Below are positions 33,315 to 42,520 of a DNA stretch of 64,000 bases, piece after piece. Made by a program: the position numbers and the translations under genes. The notes under the pieces were generated by a model, which made no database searches, was not told where the DNA came from, and was given only the letters and a program-made list of their open reading frames with translations. The number at the start of each line of letters is the position of its first letter. Position 1 is the stretch's first letter. This DNA is from Scytonema sp045865695 (GTDB lineage Bacteria > Cyanobacteriota > Cyanobacteriia > Cyanobacteriales > Nostocaceae). Location: positions 1 through 64,000 of the forward strand of contig NZ_BAACAP010000215.1 of assembly GCF_045865695.1 (NCBI RefSeq). The letters run 5' to 3'.

Positions 33315-36300
33315 CGATCGCTCTTGATAGCGCTGCTAACCCAGGCGGAAGAGTAAAGTAAGTCACGTGATCGCATGCAACATATGGTTCTAATATTCTC
33401 GGTGGCGGTGTTCTGTCACGACTTACACTTGTAATACTAGCTAAACTGACGGCAAGATCGTTGGGTTGCTTAAAGAACGCTAAATCAATTGCGTTATCCA
33501 CTGCTTTACCAAATAGCTTTTGCATTAATCGATGGAGTTGACCGGATTTCTCATCTAAAACCTCTGGTATTAATGACCTGTCACCTGCAACAATTGTGTA
33601 AGGAACGTGAGGATCTGCAGAGGATGCGATCGCTTTGAGAAATTCTGAGTCTGGATGCATTTGCTCCAAAGAAAGATCGTTATTTTCCAAAAGTTCAAGT
33701 AGTGCAGCTACAATTTTTGTTGGCCAAACAATGGATGAAAGCTGATTTAACCCTAAACTAAGAGTTGTAAATACCCAATCTTGAACGGTAGGCCAGGGAG
33801 AACCACCGTTAGGCGTACCAAACATCACTAAATGTTGTACAACTTCATTGCCACTTTCTTGCTCAATAAACCATCGAGCTATCAAACCACCCATAGAGTG
33901 AGCTATTATATGTAATTCTTTACCATGATTAGCTCCCAATCCAATTTCTTGCAATCGTTGTTCTAAAAGTTTTGCGTTTTCTTCAATAGTGGTTTGAAGA
34001 TTTTCGTAATCAAATGACAATACTAGGTCGTAGTGTTCTTTCAAAATGTGCTCTTGCCCATTAACTGTCACTTTGGCTTTATTAATGGAGGAAAGACTAC
34101 CTTGTGTAGTCCCAAGAATACCATGAATGAAGAGAATAATTTTTTGTGCTTGAGCGACTTGTGCTTTAATTTTCTCCTTATCACCTTCGTAAGTGACCTT
34201 ATCTTTATCGTCAACGTTGACTACAGAGCAAAGTCGAGGGTAACTGTACGGCGTTCCAAATTTTTGATGAGCAACTTTTTCTAAGAAAATTTTGATAGAA
34301 CCTTGCAAACTACGACTGCTCGTACTTGGTTTTGGTAAACGTTCTAAAACAATCTCCGTTTTGCCGTTTTCTGTGCTTTTTCCCCGTCCTAAAGGTAAGA
34401 AAAACTTATCCTCACCATCATAAGCAAATGGTAAGAGGTATTCATCCTCTGCTAAACCTTTGTCAAGTACTATCTTCAAAGGAGTATCTTTGTTGACGAC
34501 AGTATAGTCTTCGATATCGCTTAACTCTATTGCGCTCAATCCCGGATCGCTTCCTCGGCTACTTGTAATCTCAAAAGATTGACTAACTCTGGGTTCTTGA
34601 CGTAGTATAGCAGGCAAAATTAGGTTACCTAAATCTCGACTTGCTTGGGGTACTGTCGTCAAATTTACTTTCGCGTGCAAGCTGGGATGGGGTTGTACTT
34701 CAACTAAACCATCTTGTAATGAAGTACTACTATTAGATTTAATTTGTCTGGTGTCTTGCGGTCGTATTAAAGTGACAGAAATCTCTTTTGTCATCCAATC
34801 ATCATAATTACCTTGTGCTCTCACAGCATTGCGGGTATGAACTCCATCTAATAACCGATCTAAAGTTCCTCTATACTCTTCTAATGAACGCTCTTGTGGG
34901 GGAGGATTTAATCCGTCTTGCTGTAGCAAACTGGCATCAAATTCTGTAGTACAGACAATTAATTTGAAAATATCTTTATACTCTGTAATCCCCTGTTCTA
35001 AAAATGCGTCTGGTATGTAAAAAGTGAGTTCGCTTTCAACAGATGTAGCCTCTCCACTATCGCTAGGTCTTAAACGGATACTGCTTTTTTGCTCAAACAG
35101 ATCGGCATTGATTGCGTAATCTTCTGAGAGCAGTAAGATGTTGGCAAAAAGAGTTTTAAAACTACGATTTTTCAATCTAACTAGAAGAACTGGACCTTGC
35201 CACTCATTATTGTTACTGTCATATGTATACTCTACCCGCAATTCCGAACTTGATGGCGACTCTTGCTGTCCTGAAAGAATTGTAATCTCCATCTCTATAT
35301 CATCAGGTTTAATGCGGCTTGTTGCAGGAGTGGAGAGATCTAAAACATTCTTCCAACGGGCTATGTGCTCTAGACGTGTCACGAGTTCTGAAGCTATTTC
35401 GGATGTGTAACCTTCGCGATTTGGAGCTTCTGGAATTGGAGCGATCGCTAGGCTTAAATCTTCACGTTGTAAAATTCCGTACTGATTTTGATTGGCAACT
35501 ATATAGTAATTGGCATCTGTAGCTTGCTCTACTTCACGCACATACAAGGAAGGTTGATTTCTCAGTCCGGATGTTTGTAAGGCTTTCCGTGCTAATTCTA
35601 TACCTACAGCATCACTTTCATTAGTTTTAAAGTAAATCTTTAAAGGTGGAAATGGCAAGCTAATAGGTACAGCTTTATAACTTTCTTTATTAGATAATTT
35701 TTCTTCACCTTTGGTAATTTGGACTTTACTCCGTTGAGGAAGTACTTTGATGACTTTTACTTCCCCTAAAGCAGCATCAAGGTTACGTAACTCTTCTGTA
35801 TTAGCTGTTATGGGAAAAATTGCCAGCAAAGTTTCTGCTTCTTGAGAAGCTTTCAGACCGTGTAGACTCCCACCATCAATGACCCAACCATTCTCATTCT
35901 TGTTATAGGTTAGGGCAAAGAACACATCGCGATCGCCAATAGCACCACCCAAGAAAGGCTGGTTTAATTCTTGGGGATTGGTTACATCAACTTGTGGCGA
36001 TTGTTCCTTTACTTTACCACTGACAATTGCATTAATATTTCTAGCTAAATCTCGATAAGTTATCTGACCATTAGTCCGTTGAAGCGTTTGCAGGAAGAAG
36101 TAGGAAAAAACTCCTCTTGGTTCACCGTTATCGCCTTTATACTCTTTAGCTAACTCGTAATCCCTACAAGCGGAAAACATGATATGCTTTCCTCTTGGTG
36201 GTAGAACAACACCAGTCGTCTTTTTCTGTTCTTTTAAACTGCGAGAAGACGTTAAGATCTCGTCCAATGCAGCTTGGTCTTCATAAAATAAATAGCTCTT

Positions 36301-36837
36301 TAAATCCCGCTCTCGATTATCTACGGGACCGCGACGCACTCTCACATCTGGTGCTAAATCTCTCGTTCCCGAACCAGAGTGACAGCAATCAAGCACAATG
36401 ACAACATGAGGCTCTTTCTTTGCTACTAGAGAGATGAGATAAGATAACTCCTTATCTGCAAGGTCTTTCCCATTCTCTGTGCGGCTATCATAGCAAATCA
36501 AGCTTTCATTTAAACGGTCTGGTTCTAAAACCCAAAATTCCTCTGGAGCTTTTTCTTGACCTCCATGACCTGCATAATAGAAAAACACAACATCACTACT
36601 GTCAGCTTTACACAGATGCTCCTTAAAGCCTTTGATAATTGCTTCGCGAGTCGCTTGTTCGTTCTTGAGAATCAAAGGTTCTATCAATTGCCATTCACCA
36701 TCTTTTGTTCGTTCTTTTAGATATTCTTGCGCTGCTGCAATATCATTGACACACCCCTGTAATGAAGGAACTTGGGAAACTGAATTAGGGTCGTATCGAT
36801 CTATACCGACAAGCAGTGCGTAAATACTTTTAGCCAT
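33304..36837 (-). CDS. Caspase-like (C14) protease fused to alpha/beta-hydrolase (lipase-like)
   Basis: A 1177-residue two-enzyme fusion. Residues 1-250 form a metacaspase/orthocaspase p20-like domain with His91 in YYAGHGG and Cys152 in LDCCHSGSG, so the catalytic dyad is intact. The central roughly 600 residues have no recognised enzyme motif and look beta-rich. The C-terminal 280 residues are a PGAP1/lipase-like alpha/beta hydrolase: ILFIHGILGTTQGS, nucleophile Ser981 in AHSMGGLIARW, probable Asp1127, and His1157 in CDHVTYF. There is no signal peptide, so it is cytoplasmic. Orthocaspases act in proteolytic signalling or cell death; adding a possible membrane-lipid hydrolase suggests a suicide-type effector, which is inference. 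It neighbours a SAVED remnant. Confidence 0.85.
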   Translation of the reverse strand: MAKSIYALLVGIDRYDPNSVSQVPSLQGCVNDIAAAQEYLKERTKDGEWQLIEPLILKNEQATREAIIKGFKEHLCKADSSDVVFFYYAGHGGQEKAPEEFWVLEPDRLNESLICYDSRTENGKDLADKELSYLISLVAKKEPHVVIVLDCCHSGSGTRDLAPDVRVRRGPVDNRERDLKSYLFYEDQAALDEILTSSRSLKEQKKTTGVVLPPRGKHIMFSACRDYELAKEYKGDNGEPRGVFSYFFLQTLQRTNGQITYRDLARNINAIVSGKVKEQSPQVDVTNPQELNQPFLGGAIGDRDVFFALTYNKNENGWVIDGGSLHGLKASQEAETLLAIFPITANTEELRNLDAALGEVKVIKVLPQRSKVQITKGEEKLSNKESYKAVPISLPFPPLKIYFKTNESDAVGIELARKALQTSGLRNQPSLYVREVEQATDANYYIVANQNQYGILQREDLSLAIAPIPEAPNREGYTSEIASELVTRLEHIARWKNVLDLSTPATSRIKPDDIEMEITILSGQQESPSSSELRVEYTYDSNNNEWQGPVLLVRLKNRSFKTLFANILLLSEDYAINADLFEQKSSIRLRPSDSGEATSVESELTFYIPDAFLEQGITEYKDIFKLIVCTTEFDASLLQQDGLNPPPQERSLEEYRGTLDRLLDGVHTRNAVRAQGNYDDWMTKEISVTLIRPQDTRQIKSNSSTSLQDGLVEVQPHPSLHAKVNLTTVPQASRDLGNLILPAILRQEPRVSQSFEITSSRGSDPGLSAIELSDIEDYTVVNKDTPLKIVLDKGLAEDEYLLPFAYDGEDKFFLPLGRGKSTENGKTEIVLERLPKPSTSSRSLQGSIKIFLEKVAHQKFGTPYSYPRLCSVVNVDDKDKVTYEGDKEKIKAQVAQAQKIILFIHGILGTTQGSLSSINKAKVTVNGQEHILKEHYDLVLSFDYENLQTTIEENAKLLEQRLQEIGLGANHGKELHIIAHSMGGLIARWFIEQESGNEVVQHLVMFGTPNGGSPWPTVQDWVFTTLSLGLNQLSSIVWPTKIVAALLELLENNDLSLEQMHPDSEFLKAIASSADPHVPYTIVAGDRSLIPEVLDEKSGQLHRLMQKLFGKAVDNAIDLAFFKQPNDLAVSLASITSVSRDRTPPPRILEPYVACDHVTYFTLPPGLAALSRAIGDQ

Positions 36838-37247
36838 GTCTGTTTACCCCAATATTACTTTTGTTTTTAAATATCTGCTAAGTACTGTGTTAAGTAACAC
36901 AGCTTTAACAATGAATTAAGAAGTGGTACTCATTTATAAACCTCTCTGAAAGAGATGTAAGGGCGTAAGGCCGCCGCGCCCCTACTAATACTTTTGGGTG
37001 ATGCATAATTAACTTTTTGGAGATGTCTAATGTAAATTAAACAAGATTTATATGTAAGCGCTCACTTCAATTAAGTTTACTAAACGTTAAGTATTTTAAC
37101 TTTCAATTACGTAATGAATACAAAACTAAGGGAGTTGTCAGAAATTAATTGAATAGCAAGCGTCTGCAATTGATGCTTGTTATACATAATGATTATCAAT
37201 CTAAAAAAATTAATTGACAATTTTTAAATCAATTGTTAGAGGATTCA
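36838..37247. other. Intergenic between the caspase-lipase gene and the hybrid kinase
   Basis: About 410 bases holding divergent promoters. A copy of the GCGGCGGCC-type palindrome (AAGGGCGTAAGGCCGCC followed by GCGCCCCTA) lies at about 36958-36985, related to the hairpin at 49907-49957. The rest is AT-rich, and GAGG before 37248 is a ribosome-binding site. Confidence 0.5.
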
Positions 37248-39218
37248 ATGAATCTTAGTAATCGAGAAAAAAACACCATTCTTATCGTTGATGACAATCC
37301 TATCAACCTACAGATCTTGCTTGCTTTACTATCAAATAACGATTTTCAAGTTTTAGTAGCTGATGATGGGGAGAGTGCAATACAGATAGCGGAAACTTCT
37401 TATCCAGATCTGATATTGTTAGACATTGTGATGCCAAGTATGGATGGTTTTGAAACTTGCCGCCGTTTGAAAAGTCATGTAGCAACTCAGGATATCCCTA
37501 TCATTTTCCTAACGGCATTGGTACAAAAAACCGATAAGATTAAGGGTTTAAGTTTAGGGGCTGTCGATTACATTACTAAGCCATTAGAAAATGAAGAAGT
37601 TTTAGCAAGAGTCAAAATTCATCTCAGCTTGAGAAATTTAACAAAAAGACTTCAAGAACAAAATATTCGTTTGGAAACTGAAATTCGCGATCGCCAACAA
37701 GCTGAAAAGAAAATTCAAGAACAAGCTGCATTACTTGATATTACCACAGATGCAATTTTTGTTCGAGATACAAACGAGATCGTTCGTTTTTGGAATAAAG
37801 GGGCTGAAAATCTTTATGGATGGACAGCCAAAGAAGTTATTGGTAAAAATGCTCGTAAAGTTTTGTATAAATCGGAAACTTTTTCTCAACTCGATAATAT
37901 CCAACAAACTTTGGCAGAGACTGGTTCTTGGCAGGGTGAGCTACATCAAGTGACAAAAACAGGAAACTCAATTATTGTTGCTAGCCGATGGACATCGATT
38001 GATAATATAGAAGGACAGCCTAATTCTATCTTGACTGTCAACACCAATATAACAGAGAAGAAACAACTAGAAGCACAATTTCTGCAAGCGCAACGCATGG
38101 AAAGTTTGGGAACTCTAGCAAGTGGAATTGCCCACGATCTCAACAATACCCTAACCCCAATGATGATGATAATTCAACTGTTAGAAACAAAAATTTCAGG
38201 TGAGCAAAGTCGGCAATGGATTGCTTTATTAGAAAATAATGTAAGACGGGCAGCAGATTTAGTCAAACAAGTATTGTACTTCTCTCGAGGGAGTGAAGTA
38301 CAATTTGCTACTTTACAAGTTAGGCATTTAATTTTAGAAGTCGAGCAGATTATCAAGCAATCATTTCCTAAATCTATCAATATCGTTTTAGATATTCCCA
38401 GACCAAACCTCTGGAGTATTCGTGGTGATGCGACTCAACTTCACCAAGTTCTGATGAATCTCTGTATAAATGCTCGCGATGCAATGCCAGTAGGTGGAAC
38501 TTTACGAATTTCTGCAAAAAATGTTTGGATAGATGCCGAGCATACACGTAAAAATATGGATGCTAAAGTGGGACCTTATGTTGCGATCGCAGTAACTGAT
38601 ACGGGAATAGGTATTCCCAAAGAAATTATAGACAGAATTTTTGAACCTTTTTTCACAACAAAAGAAGTTGGGCAAGGTACGGGGCTTGGGTTATCCACAG
38701 TGATGGGTATTGTTAAAAGCCATGAGGGATTTGCGAGCGTGAAAAGTGAGGTAAGAAAAGGAACGGAATTTCAGATCTATTTACCAGTAAACCAAACAGT
38801 AGAAACAGACTATACATTAACAATAGATAACGAGAAATTACCGCTAGGGCATGGAGAGTTGATTCTTGTGGTTGATGATGATGACTCAATTTGTGAAATG
38901 ACTAAAACTTTGTTAGAAAAAAATGCTTATAAAGTTTTAGTTGCTCGCGATGGGATGGAAGCGATCGCTCTATATACGCAACATATCCACGAAATAAACG
39001 TTGTCTTAATTGATATGATGATGCCTTCCATGGATGGACCAACAACAATCCGTATTTTAAGAAAAATTAATCCAAATATTAAGATAGTTGGTTTTAGCGG
39101 GTTGGGATCGAACCATGAGATGCTGAAATTTTTAAAAGATAATGTCACAACTGTTTTGCCGAAGCCTTTCTCTTTGGATGATTTGTTAAGTAATTTACAG
39201 CTTGTGTTGAATGGTTAG
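37248..39218 (+). CDS. Hybrid histidine kinase (REC-PAS-HisKA-HATPase-REC)
   Basis: A 656-residue soluble hybrid kinase. The N-terminal receiver has Asp59 (PDLILLDIVMPSMDG); a coiled linker, then a PAS domain (about residues 160-275, with EKKQLEAQF after it) follow. The HisKA domain has its phospho-His in LASGIAHDLNN, then HATPase boxes (NLCINARDAMP, DTGIGIP, GTGLGLSTV). The C-terminal receiver (DDDDSI, VVLIDMMMPSMDG) is also present. No transmembrane segment. The start is the ATG at 37248, with TTAGAGG upstream; an earlier in-frame TTG is less likely. It has the layout of a phosphorelay node; input and output partners are not nearby. Confidence 0.92.
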   Translation: MNLSNREKNTILIVDDNPINLQILLALLSNNDFQVLVADDGESAIQIAETSYPDLILLDIVMPSMDGFETCRRLKSHVATQDIPIIFLTALVQKTDKIKGLSLGAVDYITKPLENEEVLARVKIHLSLRNLTKRLQEQNIRLETEIRDRQQAEKKIQEQAALLDITTDAIFVRDTNEIVRFWNKGAENLYGWTAKEVIGKNARKVLYKSETFSQLDNIQQTLAETGSWQGELHQVTKTGNSIIVASRWTSIDNIEGQPNSILTVNTNITEKKQLEAQFLQAQRMESLGTLASGIAHDLNNTLTPMMMIIQLLETKISGEQSRQWIALLENNVRRAADLVKQVLYFSRGSEVQFATLQVRHLILEVEQIIKQSFPKSINIVLDIPRPNLWSIRGDATQLHQVLMNLCINARDAMPVGGTLRISAKNVWIDAEHTRKNMDAKVGPYVAIAVTDTGIGIPKEIIDRIFEPFFTTKEVGQGTGLGLSTVMGIVKSHEGFASVKSEVRKGTEFQIYLPVNQTVETDYTLTIDNEKLPLGHGELILVVDDDDSICEMTKTLLEKNAYKVLVARDGMEAIALYTQHIHEINVVLIDMMMPSMDGPTTIRILRKINPNIKIVGFSGLGSNHEMLKFLKDNVTTVLPKPFSLDDLLSNLQLVLNG

Positions 39219-39323
39219 TTGTTAGTAGATAGTGGTTAGTCTTAATAACAAGCAATAACTACTAACAAAAAATTACTAACCACTATAGCCATCCTAAATC
39301 ATTTATAAATAATTTTGAGTACT

Positions 39324-39377
39324 GTAGGGTGGGCATTGCCCACCAAAAGACTTGGTGGTGGGCAATGCCCTACCTAC
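39324..39377. repeat. GGGCATTGCCC double palindrome
   Basis: GTAGGGTGGGCATTGCCCACC and its inverted partner GGTGGGCAATGCCCTACC surround AAAAGACTTGG. It is a MITE-like member of the window-wide family. The adjoining 39219-39300 carries GTTAGTGG/CTAACCAC-type inverted units. Confidence 0.85.
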
Positions 39378-39394
39378 TAATAACTAACAACTAA

Positions 39395-39997
39395 CTATTT
39401 AATATTAAGATTGATCGTAATGGCTGTACCTTTAAATTTTCCGCTAGCGAGGGAGTGATAAGACACAAAACCGCGATTTGGTTGATCGAAAAGATAACCA
39501 CGAGGTAAAGGTGGAACCCTACCTTGCTTAACTAAAGAAATAAAAGTTCCTAGGTAGTTGCGAATACTTTGACGATTGCCCTCAGTTGTACGGATATTTT
39601 TCTCAATTAAGGTCATAAATAAATTTAGGCTTCGGATTTCTTGTCCATCTACCCAATTACCATTTTCTAAAAAAGAAGTGGCAATGAGTTTTTCACCTAT
39701 TTGTTGTACTTTAAATAAAGTATAGTAACGCCATTCTTTTTTTGAATCGTTAACGTAACAAACCCAAGAACCTTCTGCGTCTTGTACAAAACCTTGTTGT
39801 GCAAGATAAGCAAATGGCGAACTACTTTGTTGGCTTGCTATGGGAGGCAATAAATTCTCTACTGTATCAAAGGAACAAAGTTTTTGTATTGGTTTTTGTT
39901 GCTCCGGAATTGGACTTTGTTGTGCTATGGCAACAAAAGATACAAACGCAAACGCTTGAATAGCGGATGCGCTAAGCCAATGAATAAGGGTATGCAT
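39395..39997 (-). CDS. Secreted hypothetical protein
   Basis: A 200-residue product with a probable signal peptide (MHTLIHWLSASAIQAFAFVS, cleavage near AIAQQ). Its mature part is soluble and has two Cys (LCSFD and SWVCYV) that could form a disulphide. Visible blocks are AYLAQQGFVQDAEGSWVCYV and GFVSYHSLASGKFKGTAITI. No family is recognised. It probably acts in the periplasm. Its own promoter should lie in the roughly 500-base region at 39998-40511; the downstream end abuts the repeat at 39324. Confidence 0.65.
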   Translation of the reverse strand: MHTLIHWLSASAIQAFAFVSFVAIAQQSPIPEQQKPIQKLCSFDTVENLLPPIASQQSSSPFAYLAQQGFVQDAEGSWVCYVNDSKKEWRYYTLFKVQQIGEKLIATSFLENGNWVDGQEIRSLNLFMTLIEKNIRTTEGNRQSIRNYLGTFISLVKQGRVPPLPRGYLFDQPNRGFVSYHSLASGKFKGTAITINLNIK

Positions 39998-40511
39998 ATT
40001 TTTAACTTAATAAGTAAAAAATGAGACACTTTTTTTCTTGAAGATTTTAAAATGTCTCTCTTCTACTTTTTTATTCCATTGGTTCTTTCTTGCTCCGGAG
40101 AATATTTAATTTTTTCTCTTTATAAAAGCTCTTGTTGAATAACAGTATAAATTGATATTATTTGAATTTACATTTATTGTTTAATAATTTTTAAGATTTG
40201 ATGAAGTGTGTTTCAAGCTACTGTTTTTGATGGTTTTATTATTAGAGGTTGTTTGTAAAGTCTACTGTTGTATCAAGATCCTTCTTAGCCATTCTTAAAA
40301 AGCTATCGCGTACACGCCGAATGTACCCCACCCTAACCCTCCCCTTTCCAAGGGGAGGGAACTGGAAATCCGATTTTCCTGTATTAAATTATAAGATAGA
40401 TCTTTATAATTTTCCTTGGAAAGGGGAGGGAACTGGAAATTCCATTTCCCCCTTTCTAAGGGGGATAAAACATAAGCTCAAACTCAAGTTAGTAAGCTAT
40501 TTATATAGTCA
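39998..40511. other. Repeat-rich intergenic
   Basis: It holds AT-rich promoter-like sequence to 40250. From 40325 to 40470 are two direct copies of AAGGGGAGGGAACTGGAAAT within CCCCTTTCC/GGAAAGGGG palindromic units, of the same family as at 11420 and 44507. No credible gene. Confidence 0.55.
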
Positions 40512-41537
40512 TCAATTGCAGCACCATATTGCATCTTCAGTTGCATAATCAAGTAACCAAGGAAATGCTGATTGATGAGAATTTTTTGGAGGATTGGCTC
40601 GTTCCCAATAAATAGTTTTTAACAGTGCTTCATCTGGAAATACAACTTCTGTATATCCTAATTCCTCACGGATGCGACTTGAGTCTATTAACCAGTGTTG
40701 TTTGGGATTAACTGTCAATTTCCACTCAGTGGGAAATTTTTCTTTGGGTACAGCCAAAACTTGACCTTGCCATCCTGTTAATTGACCAATTTTGTCTATG
40801 CGTTCGGCTTCACTTAAGGCTTCTCGATCGGCAACATGGTAGACGCGATCGCTCGCTTCTTCATGACATATTGCTAAAGCTACTGCGTATGCTACATTCT
40901 CAACATATCCATAAGCACCTCGCCATTGAGCTAAGCTTTCTTCTAATATAATGACAGGGCGGTTATCATCTATTCTTTGTAAATAAGGATGTAAACGGCG
41001 TAGGGGATCGTTTGAACCGTAAACCATTGGCAGCCTTACAATTGTTCCAGGTAATGTGGGTTCTGACATAACTACTCGTTCCACCAAAATCTTTTCGTAA
41101 TCTATTGGTGTATTGAGGGGTCTTTCGGGCATTTCCCGAAAAGGATAAAGTTGTTGGCGTAATGGAGAATTTTCTGTCAATGGTACTGAAATGACTTCAG
41201 ACTCCTGTCCTAAAAGAACGCTGTAAGCACGGTATACGTCTATACTGCTAATAGCAACAACACGCTTGGCAATTCCTTTGAATGTGTTCATGAGTGCCAC
41301 TGCATCTTGTTCTGTGAGTAAAATCATATCGACTACAATTTGAGGTGCTATTTCCTCAAATTGGCTTTTGAACTTCTGGAGATGAAGGGTATCGCCAAAA
41401 ATCTGACGTACATTTGTCGGTAATTCAGCGATGGTTTGTCCTCGATGAAATACAGTTACCTCATGTCCTAATTGACACAGATGGCGTATAACATGAGGAC
41501 CGATAAAATTTGTACCGCCAATAACTAGAATTTTCAT
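40512..41537 (-). CDS. NAD(P)-dependent epimerase-like extended SDR
   Basis: A 341-residue Rossmann-fold protein: MKILVIGGTNFIGPHVIRHL (NAD(P) motif GGTNFIG), VFHRG, and a substrate pocket near VRLPMVYGSNDPLRRLHPYL. In place of the usual YxxxK there is a YEKILVE motif (Tyr-Glu-Lys) after PLNTPID, as in atypical SDRs. It resembles the plant/cyanobacterial CSP41-like and mRNA-binding SDR group as well as sugar epimerases, and the function cannot be fixed. The ATG at 41537 has AGAGG six bases upstream; a TTG one codon earlier is a false start. Confidence 0.8.
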   Translation of the reverse strand: MKILVIGGTNFIGPHVIRHLCQLGHEVTVFHRGQTIAELPTNVRQIFGDTLHLQKFKSQFEEIAPQIVVDMILLTEQDAVALMNTFKGIAKRVVAISSIDVYRAYSVLLGQESEVISVPLTENSPLRQQLYPFREMPERPLNTPIDYEKILVERVVMSEPTLPGTIVRLPMVYGSNDPLRRLHPYLQRIDDNRPVIILEESLAQWRGAYGYVENVAYAVALAICHEEASDRVYHVADREALSEAERIDKIGQLTGWQGQVLAVPKEKFPTEWKLTVNPKQHWLIDSSRIREELGYTEVVFPDEALLKTIYWERANPPKNSHQSAFPWLLDYATEDAIWCCN

Positions 41538-41629
41538 CAAAACCTCTGAAGAAATAGGGGAGTAGGGAGTGAGATTTTATATGGCACATTTTCATCTACT
41601 CCTGAATTGTCAGCTATACTACCCAAACA

Positions 41630-41712
41630 CGTAGGATGGGCAATGCCCACCAAAGCGGGAACGGTGGGCATTGCCCACCCTACAAAGATCGGTAATTTTA
41701 GAGCGGAAAGGG
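41630..41712. repeat. MITE-like repeat (GGGCATTGCCC plus TTACCGATCTTT arm)
   Basis: The best-preserved copy of the repeat at 17059: two GTGGGCATTGCCCAC-type palindromes around CAAAGCGGGAACG, followed by CTACAAAGATCGGTAATTTT, then AGAGCGGAAA. An 65-codon open frame across it is just translated repeat. Confidence 0.8.
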
Positions 41713-41760
41713 AGTAGAAAAAATGCCACGACACGTCTTTACATTCTTTCTCTGAAATGT

Positions 41761-42414
41761 CTAGTGTCCATTCAATTGATATTTTTCGGTTAAAGAGTGC
41801 GTTAAATGAGGAACAGATGTAAGAGTCTTCAAAATAACGCTATCTACTAATCCATAGGCTTTTGCTTCCTCAGCACTCATATAAAAGTCTCGTTCTAGAT
41901 CTCGTTCAATCTTGTCTAGAGGTTGATTAGTATTTGCAGCCAATATCTTGTTGATAGTTTGTTTGGTATGCAAAATTTCTCTAGCTGCTACTTCAATGTC
42001 ACCTGCTGCACCTTTAACACCGCCTGATGGTTGATGAACCATAATCCGAGCATTGGGTAAAGCATATCTTTTACTTTTTGCTCCCGAAGAAAGTAAAAAT
42101 GCACCCATTGAAGCTGCAAAACCAACGCAAACAGTGCATACTTCAGAGTGAATTTGATTCATAGTGTCGTAAATCGCCATTCCTGCTGTGACTGAACCAC
42201 CAGGGCTGTTAATGTACAAGAACACGTCCCGCTCTGGATCTTCAGCATCCAGAAATAACAATTGAGCAACAATTAAATTAGCTATCTCATCAGTCACTTC
42301 ACTTTTTAAAAAAATAATGCGCTCTGCTAACAGACGAGAATAGATGTCAAAAGCTCTCTCCCCTTTGTCTGACGGTTGAATGACAATGGGAATGGGGAAA
42401 TTCGTGGAACTCAT
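41761..42414 (-). CDS. clpP: ATP-dependent Clp protease proteolytic subunit
   Basis: A 217-residue ClpP with the full catalytic triad: Ser102 in GFAASMGAF, His127 in ARIMVHQPSGG, and Asp176 in ERDFYMSAEEA. It also has the YINSPGGSVTAGMAIYDTM oligomer interface. It forms tetradecamers that degrade substrates delivered by ClpC/ClpX. This is one of several ClpP paralogues expected in cyanobacteria; no second clpP or ClpX lies beside it, so it is not the usual clpP-clpX or clpP-clpR pair. A 15-bp hairpin lies in its leader. Confidence 0.95.
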   Translation of the reverse strand: MSSTNFPIPIVIQPSDKGERAFDIYSRLLAERIIFLKSEVTDEIANLIVAQLLFLDAEDPERDVFLYINSPGGSVTAGMAIYDTMNQIHSEVCTVCVGFAASMGAFLLSSGAKSKRYALPNARIMVHQPSGGVKGAAGDIEVAAREILHTKQTINKILAANTNQPLDKIERDLERDFYMSAEEAKAYGLVDSVILKTLTSVPHLTHSLTEKYQLNGH

Positions 42415-42484
42415 ATTTTTTGCTCCAAAGTTTATGTCATGGATAAGGCGCTTGAATATCAGGCGTCTAAGTAAGTTGGAAGCT

Positions 42485-42520
42485 ATCTGTATAGTTAAGC
42501 TTTTACTTAACTATACAGAT
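42485..42520. promoter_or_regulatory. Perfect 15-bp inverted repeat upstream of clpP
   Basis: ATCTGTATAGTTAAG, loop CTTTTA, CTTAACTATACAGAT. It lies 71-106 bases before the clpP start codon. It is AT-rich, lacks a following T-run in the clpP direction, and does not belong to the common repeat families. It could be an operator or an RNA stability/attenuation element. Confidence 0.55.

Noticed and set aside
41537..41734. 65-codon minus-strand frame before the SDR gene
   Set aside because: It is a translated MITE-like repeat sharing KLPIFVG and VGIAHPT with the 17059 copy.
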